From Candidatus Poseidoniaceae archaeon (GTDB lineage: Archaea; Thermoplasmatota; Poseidoniia; Poseidoniales; Poseidoniaceae), in the NCBI GenBank assembly GCA_949373095.1, contig CASIBY010000009.1, positions 1 through 64,000 on the forward strand: a stretch of 64,000 bases of DNA, read 5' to 3'. Within the stretch, counting starts at the first letter, position 1. Every line of letters begins with the position of its first letter. Made by a program: the position numbers and the translations under genes. A model generated the notes under the pieces. The model had not been told where the DNA came from. It did no database searches and worked only from the letters and a program-made list of their open reading frames with translations. Shown piece after piece: positions 8,804 to 17,994 of the stretch.

Positions 8804-9751
8804 TCAGTCCGAAGTTGAAAGGTTGTTGAAGGGATGATCTTTTGGTCGTTCGCTCCATCCTGTTGGACCGACAATGAAGACGGTATTTTTGGTTTCTACC
8901 CGTGCAGTTGCCCGCTCATCGTAGGTAATGTTGAGGATAGATGAGGAGTTGAGGCGCCCTTCGCCGAGTTTGGGGTGTTCATAGGCATAACCGGAAAGCA
9001 CATTTCCATCAATTGAGGCGTCGTTCATCACAACCTCTTCTTTGCTAACATGGCCGGTTTCGTATTGCTCAGAAGCCACCATGTATTTTGCAAGCGCACG
9101 GTAGTCAATTTCAGAATCCAGTTCAATTCCAAGGTCAACAAATTCGCTCAAAGCATCCGCAATGGGTATGGTTTCATCTCCAATTTCAGTTAGGATTCGA
9201 AGGTACTCACTAGCAAGAATCGTTCCTGTTTCCGTTGTGTCAAAGACTTGGAACGCCTCGATCAACTCTCTTTCAGCCTTGTTATCGTGCTCAATATACG
9301 CTTGAACATCCTCGGAAGACTCGTCGAGCGGCTGGATACGTCCCCTGTTGACATGGTCTTCCACATCCCCGTCATCAAAATGGATGAGGTAAGTCCCATC
9401 GGGGTTGTTCCTAGCAACTTTACCAGCATAGAAGTGACCGTAATTCTTCCAGTTAACAAAGACCCTTGCACCCTTTTCAAGCGTACGTGGCAGTTCAATT
9501 TCTGGAGAGGGCGGTGGGGCTTGCTCAACCACTTGACCGAGCATGCCCATCTGCCGAAGGGCAGTGATGACCGCTTCTGTGACGGCTGAGGGATCATTAT
9601 GGATAGTCGTGTTGCTTATCACGTCCCCAGCAATTACGGAGTCCTGCATATTGAGCTGCTGCGACCTCTGCTTTGGAGGCGCGGGAATCCATTCACTTCC
9701 CGACCACATCCATTTGCCGTCAGGGCTGATCACTGCGTCGTCCATAAACAA
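8804..9751 (-). CDS. Tudor/agenet-like plus degenerate EF-hand-like protein
   Basis: VFVNWKNYGHFYAGKVARNNPDGTYLIHFDDGDVEDHV resembles a Tudor-like barrel; AFQVFDTTETGTILASEYLRIL resembles a calmodulin-type helix-loop-helix. Confidence 0.55.
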   Translation of the reverse strand: MFMDDAVISPDGKWMWSGSEWIPAPPKQRSQQLNMQDSVIAGDVISNTTIHNDPSAVTEAVITALRQMGMLGQVVEQAPPPSPEIELPRTLEKGARVFVNWKNYGHFYAGKVARNNPDGTYLIHFDDGDVEDHVNRGRIQPLDESSEDVQAYIEHDNKAERELIEAFQVFDTTETGTILASEYLRILTEIGDETIPIADALSEFVDLGIELDSEIDYRALAKYMVASEQYETGHVSKEEVVMNDASIDGNVLSGYAYEHPKLGEGRLNSSSILNITYDERATARVETKNTVFIVGPTGWSERPKDHPFNNLSTSD

Positions 9752-9847
9752 TGGAAGCGAAACAACCTAACCAAATCTTCGGTGTCTAAATTTGTAGAAA
9801 TGGAACGATTCGGAAAATAATTACGCTAAACACAATGGTGTTTCCAA

Positions 9848-10165
9848 TTACTTCTTGAGCTTACGACCAATAAGGAATCCAAGAACGAGACTGCTCCCAA
9901 ATACCCCCATTTCAATGAGACTATCCGCCAAATCCTGAGCTTGTCCAACAATGATTTCTGGCGTTTCCAACAAACCAAAGGTCAATCGGTCCCAGTCGAC
10001 GATGATGATATTTCGGGCCTCAAGCCACTTAAAAAGAACGAATTGGACAACTAAAAACAATTGAATTAACTTCGTGGCGAGTTGAAGAAGAACACCGAGG
10101 AGAACTCCAAGAATAACGCCTTGAAGTATGTTTTCTGCTAGCAATGCACTTATGTCCATAATCAA
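9848..10165 (-). CDS. FUN14-family small membrane protein
   Basis: 105 aa; FLVVQFVLFKWLEARNIIIVDWDRL and C-terminal TM/GFLIGRKLKK pattern of FUN14 proteins. Confidence 0.55.
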   Translation of the reverse strand: MIMDISALLAENILQGVILGVLLGVLLQLATKLIQLFLVVQFVLFKWLEARNIIIVDWDRLTFGLLETPEIIVGQAQDLADSLIEMGVFGSSLVLGFLIGRKLKK

Positions 10166-10234
10166 CTGCCCAACACACAGTCTTAAAATAATTCTTGAAA
10201 GAAAAATGATTTTTATTTCATCTGATGCAGAACA

Positions 10235-12205
10235 TCAAATCAACTTCGTTTGGATAGAGTAAGATGTGGGCTGTTTTGGAACGTTCTTGCGCCACAAATA
10301 CTCGCTAAGGTTCCAGACTGCGGTTTCAATTTCCGAACCATAAGTTCCCTGTTTATTGCCGATGGCATGAGAACCAAGATGACACAATAAAGAGCCATTA
10401 TCATGTTCTGCAACGGCTTGGAGAGAAGAGTTCAACGAAGAAGGGTCAATCGTCACAATACAGTCAATCTGTTGTTGATGTTCGTTCATGATTAGTGAAG
10501 GTGATGTCCCCGGATGTTCGTCTGAAATGTGTACTTCTCCCGTATTCAAAACAGGTATACCGTTAGCCAAGTATGACGCAATTTCTTGAGAAGATGAGGT
10601 CCCAATATGGTCATGAATCGCCGCTAAACGTTCTGCAAGCCACTTGGAGATTCCATCTGCTTGCAGTTCATAATCGGGTGAGTATTGCTCTGGTTGGATG
10701 ATGTAAACATTGAATCCATGGTCGTGTAGGATTCGAGCAATGAGGCATTCCAATACTCCATATCCAGCGACAAGAAATACTCCGTTTGAATTTGCTTGCA
10801 TTCTGTTAACGTGAGACTCATACCGTTCGTAGTCAAGTCGAGAAGAATGTGTGAGAAGGTCTCTCTTACGGACCACACCCATTACTGGCATTGACGGGAA
10901 AAAAGGCCGATCAAATAATCCGTGACACCACTGAACTCCAACAACGGATGAAGGGTCTCGCCCATCAAGGGCATATTTATCGTTCAACTTTTGACTTAAT
11001 TCAAGGGAGGTTTCCAAATTAGAAGTCCACAGCGGTAGAGCCTTTCCCCATGTCATCCGCAAGTTGTTGTGAAGTTCACCATGACGGAACAAAGAACGCT
11101 GACACAGATTCCATAAGTCCGAAGGAGATTTTGCATGTTCTAACTCTTCAGGATGGACTAATACTGCCCGGGGGTCATCCGAGGTACTGCGCCATGATTC
11201 TTTTGCCCAATCGGGCAAATTTGAGGGAGAGTAGGGGTCGCTAGCACTGTAAATATGGTGCCATGCATGTTCCCTAAAAACAAGAAGTTCATCCAAGTAT
11301 TTGTCAGCAGACTTTGTCCCAATTGCGGCCGCTTCCCTTGCGACTCTCATCGGAGAAAGAAAGCCGTAGTGAAACGCATACGAAAGCCGAGAGACACCTG
11401 ATGGGTCTGCAGCATTATTTCTGCGGCGTGCATACCCATTCAGTCCGTTGGAAAGGAAACCCTGCCATTTGCTAAGAGCAACACCTTCCCCACCTCGTTC
11501 CTGCCAGATTGGATGAACCGTAGGGTCGATGTTGCAGTCTCGGAGCAACCGAAAGCGTTCCTTTGGTTCTTTTAATTCGGATTGGACATCAACGGGTTCA
11601 AACGGCAAGGGGCCATTGTAAGAACGTGTTTTCACATCACACACTGGCCAAGCAGCCTGTACTCTTCGCTTTCGCATTTTTTTGGTAGCATTACGGAACT
11701 TGAATGGCCGGTCAACAGATTTTCCATATAGCGGCATAGGTATAACACAATGGCAATCCACATCAATAACCGGACAAAGGGACACCTTAGCAATAGTTCG
11801 GACCCATTTCGTCCACGGAGGAAGCGGGAACATATCGGTGATGATACAACTTGCATGTTCAGAAAAAGAGCGCATTACAGACGGACGATGCCCTTCTCGA
11901 GCCAGGTGGAATGCATAGCGTAAACCGAGTTTTGAACATCTATCGTCCATGTCTACTGCTGCATCAAGAATCATGTTGTGATGGCGCAAGGATGCGAACG
12001 GGTACCTCTCATCAAGTCCGTGATAGATGACCAAAGGAAGGTCATAGGTTGCAGCGATATGCCGACCGACATCGATTGCAGGATTCTCATCTACCCGAAA
12101 CGAAGATTTGAGCCAAACAACGACTGGACCTTGGCCAGTTGGTTGTTCGGTATCATTGAGCCTTCGCACTCGGTCGGCCAAGTGCTCCGGTAAACGGTCT
12201 ATCAT
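10235..12205 (-). CDS. Class II-like deoxyribodipyrimidine photolyase/cryptochrome with additional Rossmann-like C-terminal domain
   Basis: VVVWLKSSFRVDENPAI N-terminus; RHGELHNNLRMTWGKALPLWT and YALDGRDPSSVVGVQWCHGLFDRPF; then GVFLVAGYGVLECLIARILHDHGFNVYIIQPEQ. Confidence 0.75.
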   Translation of the reverse strand: MIDRLPEHLADRVRRLNDTEQPTGQGPVVVWLKSSFRVDENPAIDVGRHIAATYDLPLVIYHGLDERYPFASLRHHNMILDAAVDMDDRCSKLGLRYAFHLAREGHRPSVMRSFSEHASCIITDMFPLPPWTKWVRTIAKVSLCPVIDVDCHCVIPMPLYGKSVDRPFKFRNATKKMRKRRVQAAWPVCDVKTRSYNGPLPFEPVDVQSELKEPKERFRLLRDCNIDPTVHPIWQERGGEGVALSKWQGFLSNGLNGYARRRNNAADPSGVSRLSYAFHYGFLSPMRVAREAAAIGTKSADKYLDELLVFREHAWHHIYSASDPYSPSNLPDWAKESWRSTSDDPRAVLVHPEELEHAKSPSDLWNLCQRSLFRHGELHNNLRMTWGKALPLWTSNLETSLELSQKLNDKYALDGRDPSSVVGVQWCHGLFDRPFFPSMPVMGVVRKRDLLTHSSRLDYERYESHVNRMQANSNGVFLVAGYGVLECLIARILHDHGFNVYIIQPEQYSPDYELQADGISKWLAERLAAIHDHIGTSSSQEIASYLANGIPVLNTGEVHISDEHPGTSPSLIMNEHQQQIDCIVTIDPSSLNSSLQAVAEHDNGSLLCHLGSHAIGNKQGTYGSEIETAVWNLSEYLWRKNVPKQPTSYSIQTKLI

Positions 12206-12313
12206 AGCCTGACGTGCTTTTTATTGGATATATACCGGTGTTTTCAAACGCCGTATGTTCATTCCTAAAATTAAGAACTCATAGGCCCCTTTAGGAATGA
12301 CACCAGCAGTGAA

Positions 12314-13981
12314 TCATTCTTCTGGGAATTCATTTTCAAATGCCGTGAGAAACTCATCAATATCGATCACTCCATTTTCATCTGCATCCGATTTGTGGAA
12401 TATGTCGCGGTATTCATCATTTGAATAATGGAAGTCAAGTGCCTTGAGTGCGTTGATGAACTCCGGTACAGTGAGGTGGTTCTTTTGACCGAGGTCTGCA
12501 GCCTTGAACGCAGCAAGACGGAGCTTGTGTTCTGCTTCAGTTGGATTTGAGAACTGCATGCGGAGGCTTTGGAATGGTGTAGTACGGATTTGGCTGTGTT
12601 TTCTTCCGTAGCCATAGTAGGTTATTGTCCCAAGTGCAACAGCGGCTCCTGCACCAATGAATGCTTTACTCCCCATGAGGTAAATCAGAGCAATACCGGC
12701 AACGATACCCCAAATCTGAATCCATGGGTACAAGTGAGATTTGTATTCAGGTTTGTACCATGTTTGTGCTTGAGGAGAGCGTCGAAGTACAATGACACAG
12801 GAATTAATCATCATGAACACCATGATTTTGAAACCAGATGCCAACTTGGCAACATCTTTCACAGGCAAGTACAGTATGGCAAGTAGCATCGCTAATCCAG
12901 TAATGATAATTGGCCAATGTGGAGTTTCATATTTTGCGTTCACCGTTTCGAGAGACTGAGGGAGGAGATTGTCACGCGCCATTGCAAACAAGAAGCGCGA
13001 TGCTGCCAGGATACCAGCGAGTGCCATTGAGATCATTGTTAACACCGCCAATGCTGCTGCAAGCGCACCAACCTTAGAGCCAGCAATGACTTTGACGAAA
13101 TAATAGACTGGGTCTTCGATTGGTTCACCGTTTTGAATGTACCACATGTCGGGGAGCGCAGCCATCATCACAAAGGTCACTACACAGTAGAGAATGGTTG
13201 CAATAAGCAATGAAATCATAATTCCAAGTGGGAGATTACGTCCCGGTTCTTTCACTTCACCACCGATGGCTGCCACTTTTGTGACCCCTGCGTAAGCCAC
13301 AAACACGAATGCTGCAGTTTCTGCAACGGTTGCCAGTGACTGGTCAAAAGCACCGTTCCCACCGTTAATCGGGCGGGAAAAGTCAGTTTGCGGGTCCAAT
13401 AATGCAACGATACAGATAATACCCAAGAGCAACATTGTAACGGCAAGAATTGGTGTTTGTATGGCTTTCACCTTTTTCACACCCAAAATGTTCACAACGG
13501 TGATGAGAATAAGAGCGCCAACCGAAATCCACTGAAGATTATTTTTGGTAAGTTCAAATTCGAAGTAGGTCGTGAGTGCATACATATATGCTGAAAATCC
13601 AATCAAAGCAAAGGACGCTTTGAGGAGGAATGAAGCCCATAAACCAAGTCCGCTGATGGTTCCAAACAAGGGGCCATAGGTTCGTTCAAGGTAAACATAA
13701 GATCCACCACTCGAAGGCATAGCAGAGGCGAGTTCGGATTTAGAGAGCGCACCTGGGAGTACAACTGTTGCCGCAAGTAAGAACGCCAACCAAATACCGG
13801 GACCCATCATTTGGGCGGCAAAAGCAGGCATTACAAAAAGACCCGAACCAAGCATTGAGGACAAGGATATGATGACGATACCGGAAAGTCCAATCGTTCG
13901 TTCAATCGTTTTGGAGATGTCATCCATTACTCCTCGGACATCACCTTGGATGAGTTTACCTGCTGTGCTTTTCAAATCCAT
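12314..13981 (-). CDS. APC-family amino acid permease with C-terminal EF-hand pair
   Basis: IVIISLSSMLGSGLFVMPAFAAQMMGPGIWLAF (APC TM1) and C-terminal DADENGVIDIDEFLTAF EF-hand loop. Confidence 0.85.
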   Translation of the reverse strand: MDLKSTAGKLIQGDVRGVMDDISKTIERTIGLSGIVIISLSSMLGSGLFVMPAFAAQMMGPGIWLAFLLAATVVLPGALSKSELASAMPSSGGSYVYLERTYGPLFGTISGLGLWASFLLKASFALIGFSAYMYALTTYFEFELTKNNLQWISVGALILITVVNILGVKKVKAIQTPILAVTMLLLGIICIVALLDPQTDFSRPINGGNGAFDQSLATVAETAAFVFVAYAGVTKVAAIGGEVKEPGRNLPLGIMISLLIATILYCVVTFVMMAALPDMWYIQNGEPIEDPVYYFVKVIAGSKVGALAAALAVLTMISMALAGILAASRFLFAMARDNLLPQSLETVNAKYETPHWPIIITGLAMLLAILYLPVKDVAKLASGFKIMVFMMINSCVIVLRRSPQAQTWYKPEYKSHLYPWIQIWGIVAGIALIYLMGSKAFIGAGAAVALGTITYYGYGRKHSQIRTTPFQSLRMQFSNPTEAEHKLRLAAFKAADLGQKNHLTVPEFINALKALDFHYSNDEYRDIFHKSDADENGVIDIDEFLTAFENEFPEE

Positions 13982-14287
13982 TTAATCACCGGAAAAGTAC
14001 CAGTATTCTACTAATATTGGTGGGTAAACCGCCGTATCATATAGATTTGTGGCGGCAAGAAAGTATGCGGAAAAGCCAATCAAAGCAAATGCTGATTTGA
14101 GTAGAAATGAAGCCCATAGGCCCAAACCACTTAGTGTTCCAACCATCGGTCCGTAGGTTCGCTTCAAAAACACATACGAGCCACCGCTAGTAGGCATTCC
14201 TGATGCCAATTCGGACTTTGATAACGCCCCAGGAATGACAACAGAGGCGGCGCCTGATATTATGGTCTCAACAATATTTTTAGCCAT
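13982..14287 (-). pseudogene. Truncated paralogous copy of the APC permease N-terminal region
   Basis: PGALSKSELASGMPTSGGSYVFLKRTYGPMVGTLSGLGLWASFLLKSAFALIGFSAY closely matches the adjacent full permease; stop abuts the downstream ATG. Confidence 0.75.
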
Positions 14288-14453
14288 TCCACTCCCCCGA
14301 TATCCGACACAAAAAAACTGAGTAACGTGTGTTAAAAACTAATACAATATATTCTATTGCCTCATATGTGAAAACATTGGTCCGGATTCCGGTAATTCGT
14401 GCTTCGCCACAGATGCCTAACGTTTTGCAAGAAAGGTTAGGATGAAAATACCA

Positions 14454-15224
14454 TCAATACCTTACCTTCTTTCGGGTAATGGTTCTCCAAATTCGCTGAA
14501 GGGGGTCGTAATAGCGATCCACAACGCGCTCTTTGAGTTGAATGATGGCATCATCTGTGATTTGAATGCCAGCCGGACATACTTCAGTACAGCAACGGGT
14601 GATGTTGCAATACTCAATGCCAAATTCCTTTTTGATTTCTGGAATTCTGTCTTCTGTGTCAAGTGGATGCATCTCATATTGAGCCAAACGGACAAGGTTG
14701 CGGGGTCCTGCGAACCCGTCAAACAATGCATGGTCTCGCAAAACGTGACATGTATTCACACAAAGGAAGCATTCAATGCATTCTCGGAATTGTTGGACAC
14801 GGTCTGCTTCCATTTGATTGAATTCCCAGTTCATCTCATCTGGCCCGTTGATCGGCTTGATACGCTGAGCAACTTCGTAGTTCCAACTCACATCGGTAAC
14901 CAAGTCTTTGACGTGAGGAAAGGCTTTCATTGGGCGCACTTCGATGGGTTGTCCTTCTGGAGTTTCGGCAACAACATCGCTCATTCGCGTCATGCACATT
15001 AAGCGGGGTCGACCGTTAATTTCAGCCGAACATGAGCCACATTTCCCAGCCTTGCAGTTCCAGCGAACAGATAGATCTGGTTCCTGTTCGTGCTGAATTC
15101 GGTGAAGGCAATCAAGAACAACCATTCCTTCGTCGAGTTCAACACTGTACGATTCAAGACTTGCTTCTTCACCTTCGCCTCGTAGAATATTGAACGCTTG
15201 CTTCTTTCCTTTGAGTGACATCAC
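14454..15224 (-). CDS. sdhB: Succinate dehydrogenase/fumarate reductase iron-sulfur subunit
   Basis: CKAGKCGSC 2Fe-2S motif; CIECFLCVNTC and CCTEVCP clusters. Confidence 0.95.
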   Translation of the reverse strand: MMSLKGKKQAFNILRGEGEEASLESYSVELDEGMVVLDCLHRIQHEQEPDLSVRWNCKAGKCGSCSAEINGRPRLMCMTRMSDVVAETPEGQPIEVRPMKAFPHVKDLVTDVSWNYEVAQRIKPINGPDEMNWEFNQMEADRVQQFRECIECFLCVNTCHVLRDHALFDGFAGPRNLVRLAQYEMHPLDTEDRIPEIKKEFGIEYCNITRCCTEVCPAGIQITDDAIIQLKERVVDRYYDPLQRIWRTITRKKVRY

Positions 15225-17077
15225 TTTTCACCTCCTGCTTCGGCGGCTCTCTCAGCAATCATTGCTTTGACCTCGTTGAGGGCCTCCTCAAGGTCGTCGC
15301 GTATGGCTTCAACCGGTTCCTGCCGAATCTTCATTTCGCCGTCTTCCATCCAAATGATGTTGAGGGTTTTGCCCCAATAATCATCTTCTGGGGTCGGGAA
15401 ATCATCTCTTGTGTGACCGCCACGGCTTTCTTCCCGAGTCACTGCAGCAAGTGTAGCTGCGTGGGAAACATCAACCATATTGATCAGATCAAGGGCTTGG
15501 TGCCAGCCAGAATTGTACTTGCGTGAAGTTCCGGAGGAACAGGCCATTGCTCGTGCTTTGTAGGAATTCAAATCATCAAGTGCTTCCTCAAGTTCAGCCT
15601 TCGTACGAATAATGCCAACCTTAGATTGCATCATATCACGCATTTCGTCGTAAATCGCGCCTGGGTTTTCTCCACCTTCTCGCATGAGAGGGGCGAGCAT
15701 GTCGTCAATAGCGTTACCAACTTGTTCGTCATCAATAGTCGGTTGCGCCAAATCTTTGGCTCGCTTTGCAGCGAATTCACCTGCGCGCTTCCCAAACACG
15801 ATGAGGTCTGAAAGTGAGTTACCACCGAGACGGTTTGCGCCGTGAAGTCCAGAGGCGACTTCTCCACAGGCAAAGAGTCCAGAAACGGTAGTTTCTTGAG
15901 TTTCAGCATTTACAAGAACTCCACCCATGACATAGTGTGCGGTTGGTCCGACTTCCATAGGTTCCTTTGAGATGTCAACACCGGCAAGTTCCTTGAACTG
16001 ATGATGCATGCTCGGTAGTTTCTTCAAAATGGCTTCTTCGCCACGGTGAGAAATATCGAGGAATGCACCGCCGTGGGGTGAGCCACGCCCTGCTTTGACT
16101 TCAGAATTGATGGCCTTTGCAACAACGTCACGGGTGAGGAGTTCTGGTGGTCGGCGAACGGTAGCAAGTTTTCCACTCACGACTTCTTCAACCCACTGGT
16201 CCGACTCTTCGATGGTGGCAGCATGGTCGCCTGCAAACATTTCAGGAACGTAATCAAACATGAATCGGTTTCCTTCAGAATTGGTCAAGCGTCCACCTTC
16301 CCCCCGAACCCCTTCAGTTACGAGAATACCTCGTACGGAGGGCGGCCAAACCATGCCGGTTGGGTGAAATTGAACGAATTCCATGTCTCGTAGTTCTGCG
16401 CCAGCCCAAAGAGCGAGAGCATGCCCGTCTCCGGTGTATTCCCATGAGCCAGAACATACCGACCAGCAACGGGTGATACCACCAGTAGCCAAAACAACAG
16501 ATTTGCCTGAGAACGCATGAACGTCCCCGTCCACACGATTATAGGCAACGCATCCAGTGACGCGGTCTCCTTCCTTGAGCAGGGTTCGGACGGTGTATTC
16601 CATGAAGATGTCAATCCCTTCGTGAATACCTCGCTCTTGGAGCGTACGAATCAATTCGAGACCAGTTGCATCGCCAACGTGGGCGAGACGAGGGAAGGTG
16701 TGTCCACCAAAGTTACGTTGATTGATCAAATTGTTGGGTGTTCGGTCGAAAACAGCGCCCCATTGCTCTAGTTCCCTAACTCGGTCAGGGGCTTCTTTAG
16801 CATGGAATTCAGCCATTCGCCAGTTAGCAAGCCACTTACTTCCTTTCATGGTGTCGTGGAAGTGGACCTTCCACCCATCTCGTGGGTCGGCGTTTTGGAG
16901 TGCAGCCGCACATCCGCCTTCGGCCATAACCGTGTGGGCTTTACCGAGAAGGGATTTGGTGATGATAGCAGTTTTTGCTCCGCTTCGGGCTGCCTCGATA
17001 GCAGCTCTCAGTCCAGCGCCTCCGGCGCCAATGACAATAACATCGTATTCGTGGTTGGTTATTTGTTCAGTCATCAT
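15221..17077 (-). CDS. sdhA: Succinate dehydrogenase/fumarate reductase flavoprotein subunit
   Basis: VIGAGGAGLRAAIEAARSG, AEGGCAAAL, ATGLELIRTL, HGANRLGGNSL. Confidence 0.96.
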   Translation of the reverse strand: MMTEQITNHEYDVIVIGAGGAGLRAAIEAARSGAKTAIITKSLLGKAHTVMAEGGCAAALQNADPRDGWKVHFHDTMKGSKWLANWRMAEFHAKEAPDRVRELEQWGAVFDRTPNNLINQRNFGGHTFPRLAHVGDATGLELIRTLQERGIHEGIDIFMEYTVRTLLKEGDRVTGCVAYNRVDGDVHAFSGKSVVLATGGITRCWSVCSGSWEYTGDGHALALWAGAELRDMEFVQFHPTGMVWPPSVRGILVTEGVRGEGGRLTNSEGNRFMFDYVPEMFAGDHAATIEESDQWVEEVVSGKLATVRRPPELLTRDVVAKAINSEVKAGRGSPHGGAFLDISHRGEEAILKKLPSMHHQFKELAGVDISKEPMEVGPTAHYVMGGVLVNAETQETTVSGLFACGEVASGLHGANRLGGNSLSDLIVFGKRAGEFAAKRAKDLAQPTIDDEQVGNAIDDMLAPLMREGGENPGAIYDEMRDMMQSKVGIIRTKAELEEALDDLNSYKARAMACSSGTSRKYNSGWHQALDLINMVDVSHAATLAAVTREESRGGHTRDDFPTPEDDYWGKTLNIIWMEDGEMKIRQEPVEAIRDDLEEALNEVKAMIAERAAEAGGEK

Positions 17078-17083
17078 CTCACC

Positions 17084-17899
17084 TCAAATTACAAACAATG
17101 CAACGTCGCTAACGTAGCCTTCACAAACTGCTAGGACCCAAAGGTCCCCAAGGAAAACGAAGGTCAGGGATGTCCAAAACCAAAACCCGTGGGAGCGATT
17201 AAAGATACTGATTTTTCCGAAGAGTTTACCTCGGAGTTGACTCAATCCTGTTGTCCAACGGTCTAGCATTCCACCGGCTAGATGGCGCAATGCGTGACAA
17301 GAAGTGACATACATAGTAAGCAAGAATGCCTCAATACCCATTACAAGGGTTCCAAAAGAAAGACCAATACCGTCTTCAAAGGTCATGGCGTGAGTTACAT
17401 CCCACCACTTGATGATAAGAATCACCATGGCGGCATAAAGGAAATACCTGTGCAGGTTGTTGAAGATGAATAAGCGCTTTTCGCCCTGATAGCCGAGTTT
17501 TTTATTGATATCAGGTTCGTCAACCCAACAAGCAACTGGGCTTGCGAAAAAGGTACGATAGTATACTCGGCGCATGTAGTAACATGTCCCCCGGAAACCA
17601 AATGGAATCCAAAGAATCAACACCGCAGCGTTAACCCAAGTCGGATGGTCCCATGAAGATAGACCAAACAAGTCCCATTCCAACACGTTGGGTGAAAAGA
17701 TGGGCGACATTACCGTGTGCTTGGCGTCTAATCCGTAGGAAATTGTTCCTTCTGTCGTGTAGATGAACAGACGCCAGAAGGTATAGATCATAGCCGCAGT
17801 CAAGCCAATACCCATGGTAAGCGGTTGACTCCACCAGTTGTCTATTCGGTTCGTTCGACCCAAGCCATTGATGACTGGGAGTTTGATGCCGTCGCCCAT
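17084..17899 (-). CDS. sdhC: Succinate dehydrogenase membrane (cytochrome b-type) subunit
   Basis: Multi-TM protein directly upstream of sdhA, His-containing helices (NNLHRYFLYAA, SCHALRHLAGG). Confidence 0.8.
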   Translation of the reverse strand: MGDGIKLPVINGLGRTNRIDNWWSQPLTMGIGLTAAMIYTFWRLFIYTTEGTISYGLDAKHTVMSPIFSPNVLEWDLFGLSSWDHPTWVNAAVLILWIPFGFRGTCYYMRRVYYRTFFASPVACWVDEPDINKKLGYQGEKRLFIFNNLHRYFLYAAMVILIIKWWDVTHAMTFEDGIGLSFGTLVMGIEAFLLTMYVTSCHALRHLAGGMLDRWTTGLSQLRGKLFGKISIFNRSHGFWFWTSLTFVFLGDLWVLAVCEGYVSDVALFVI

Positions 17900-17994
17900 G
17901 GTTACACCCTCATTTCCCCTAAGGGAACATGCTACCCAATGCCGCAGGGTCTTTGAGGTTCACCATTGGACCACAGAGATTTTGAAGGTGAATA

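Noticed and set aside
12206-12313. Possible tRNA or small RNA in an intergenic gap
   Set aside because: No cloverleaf or T-loop signature could be found; the same was true of the other gaps inspected.
17900-17994. Possible regulatory RNA between sdhC and aldehyde dehydrogenase
   Set aside because: No convincing stem or conserved motif visible by eye.
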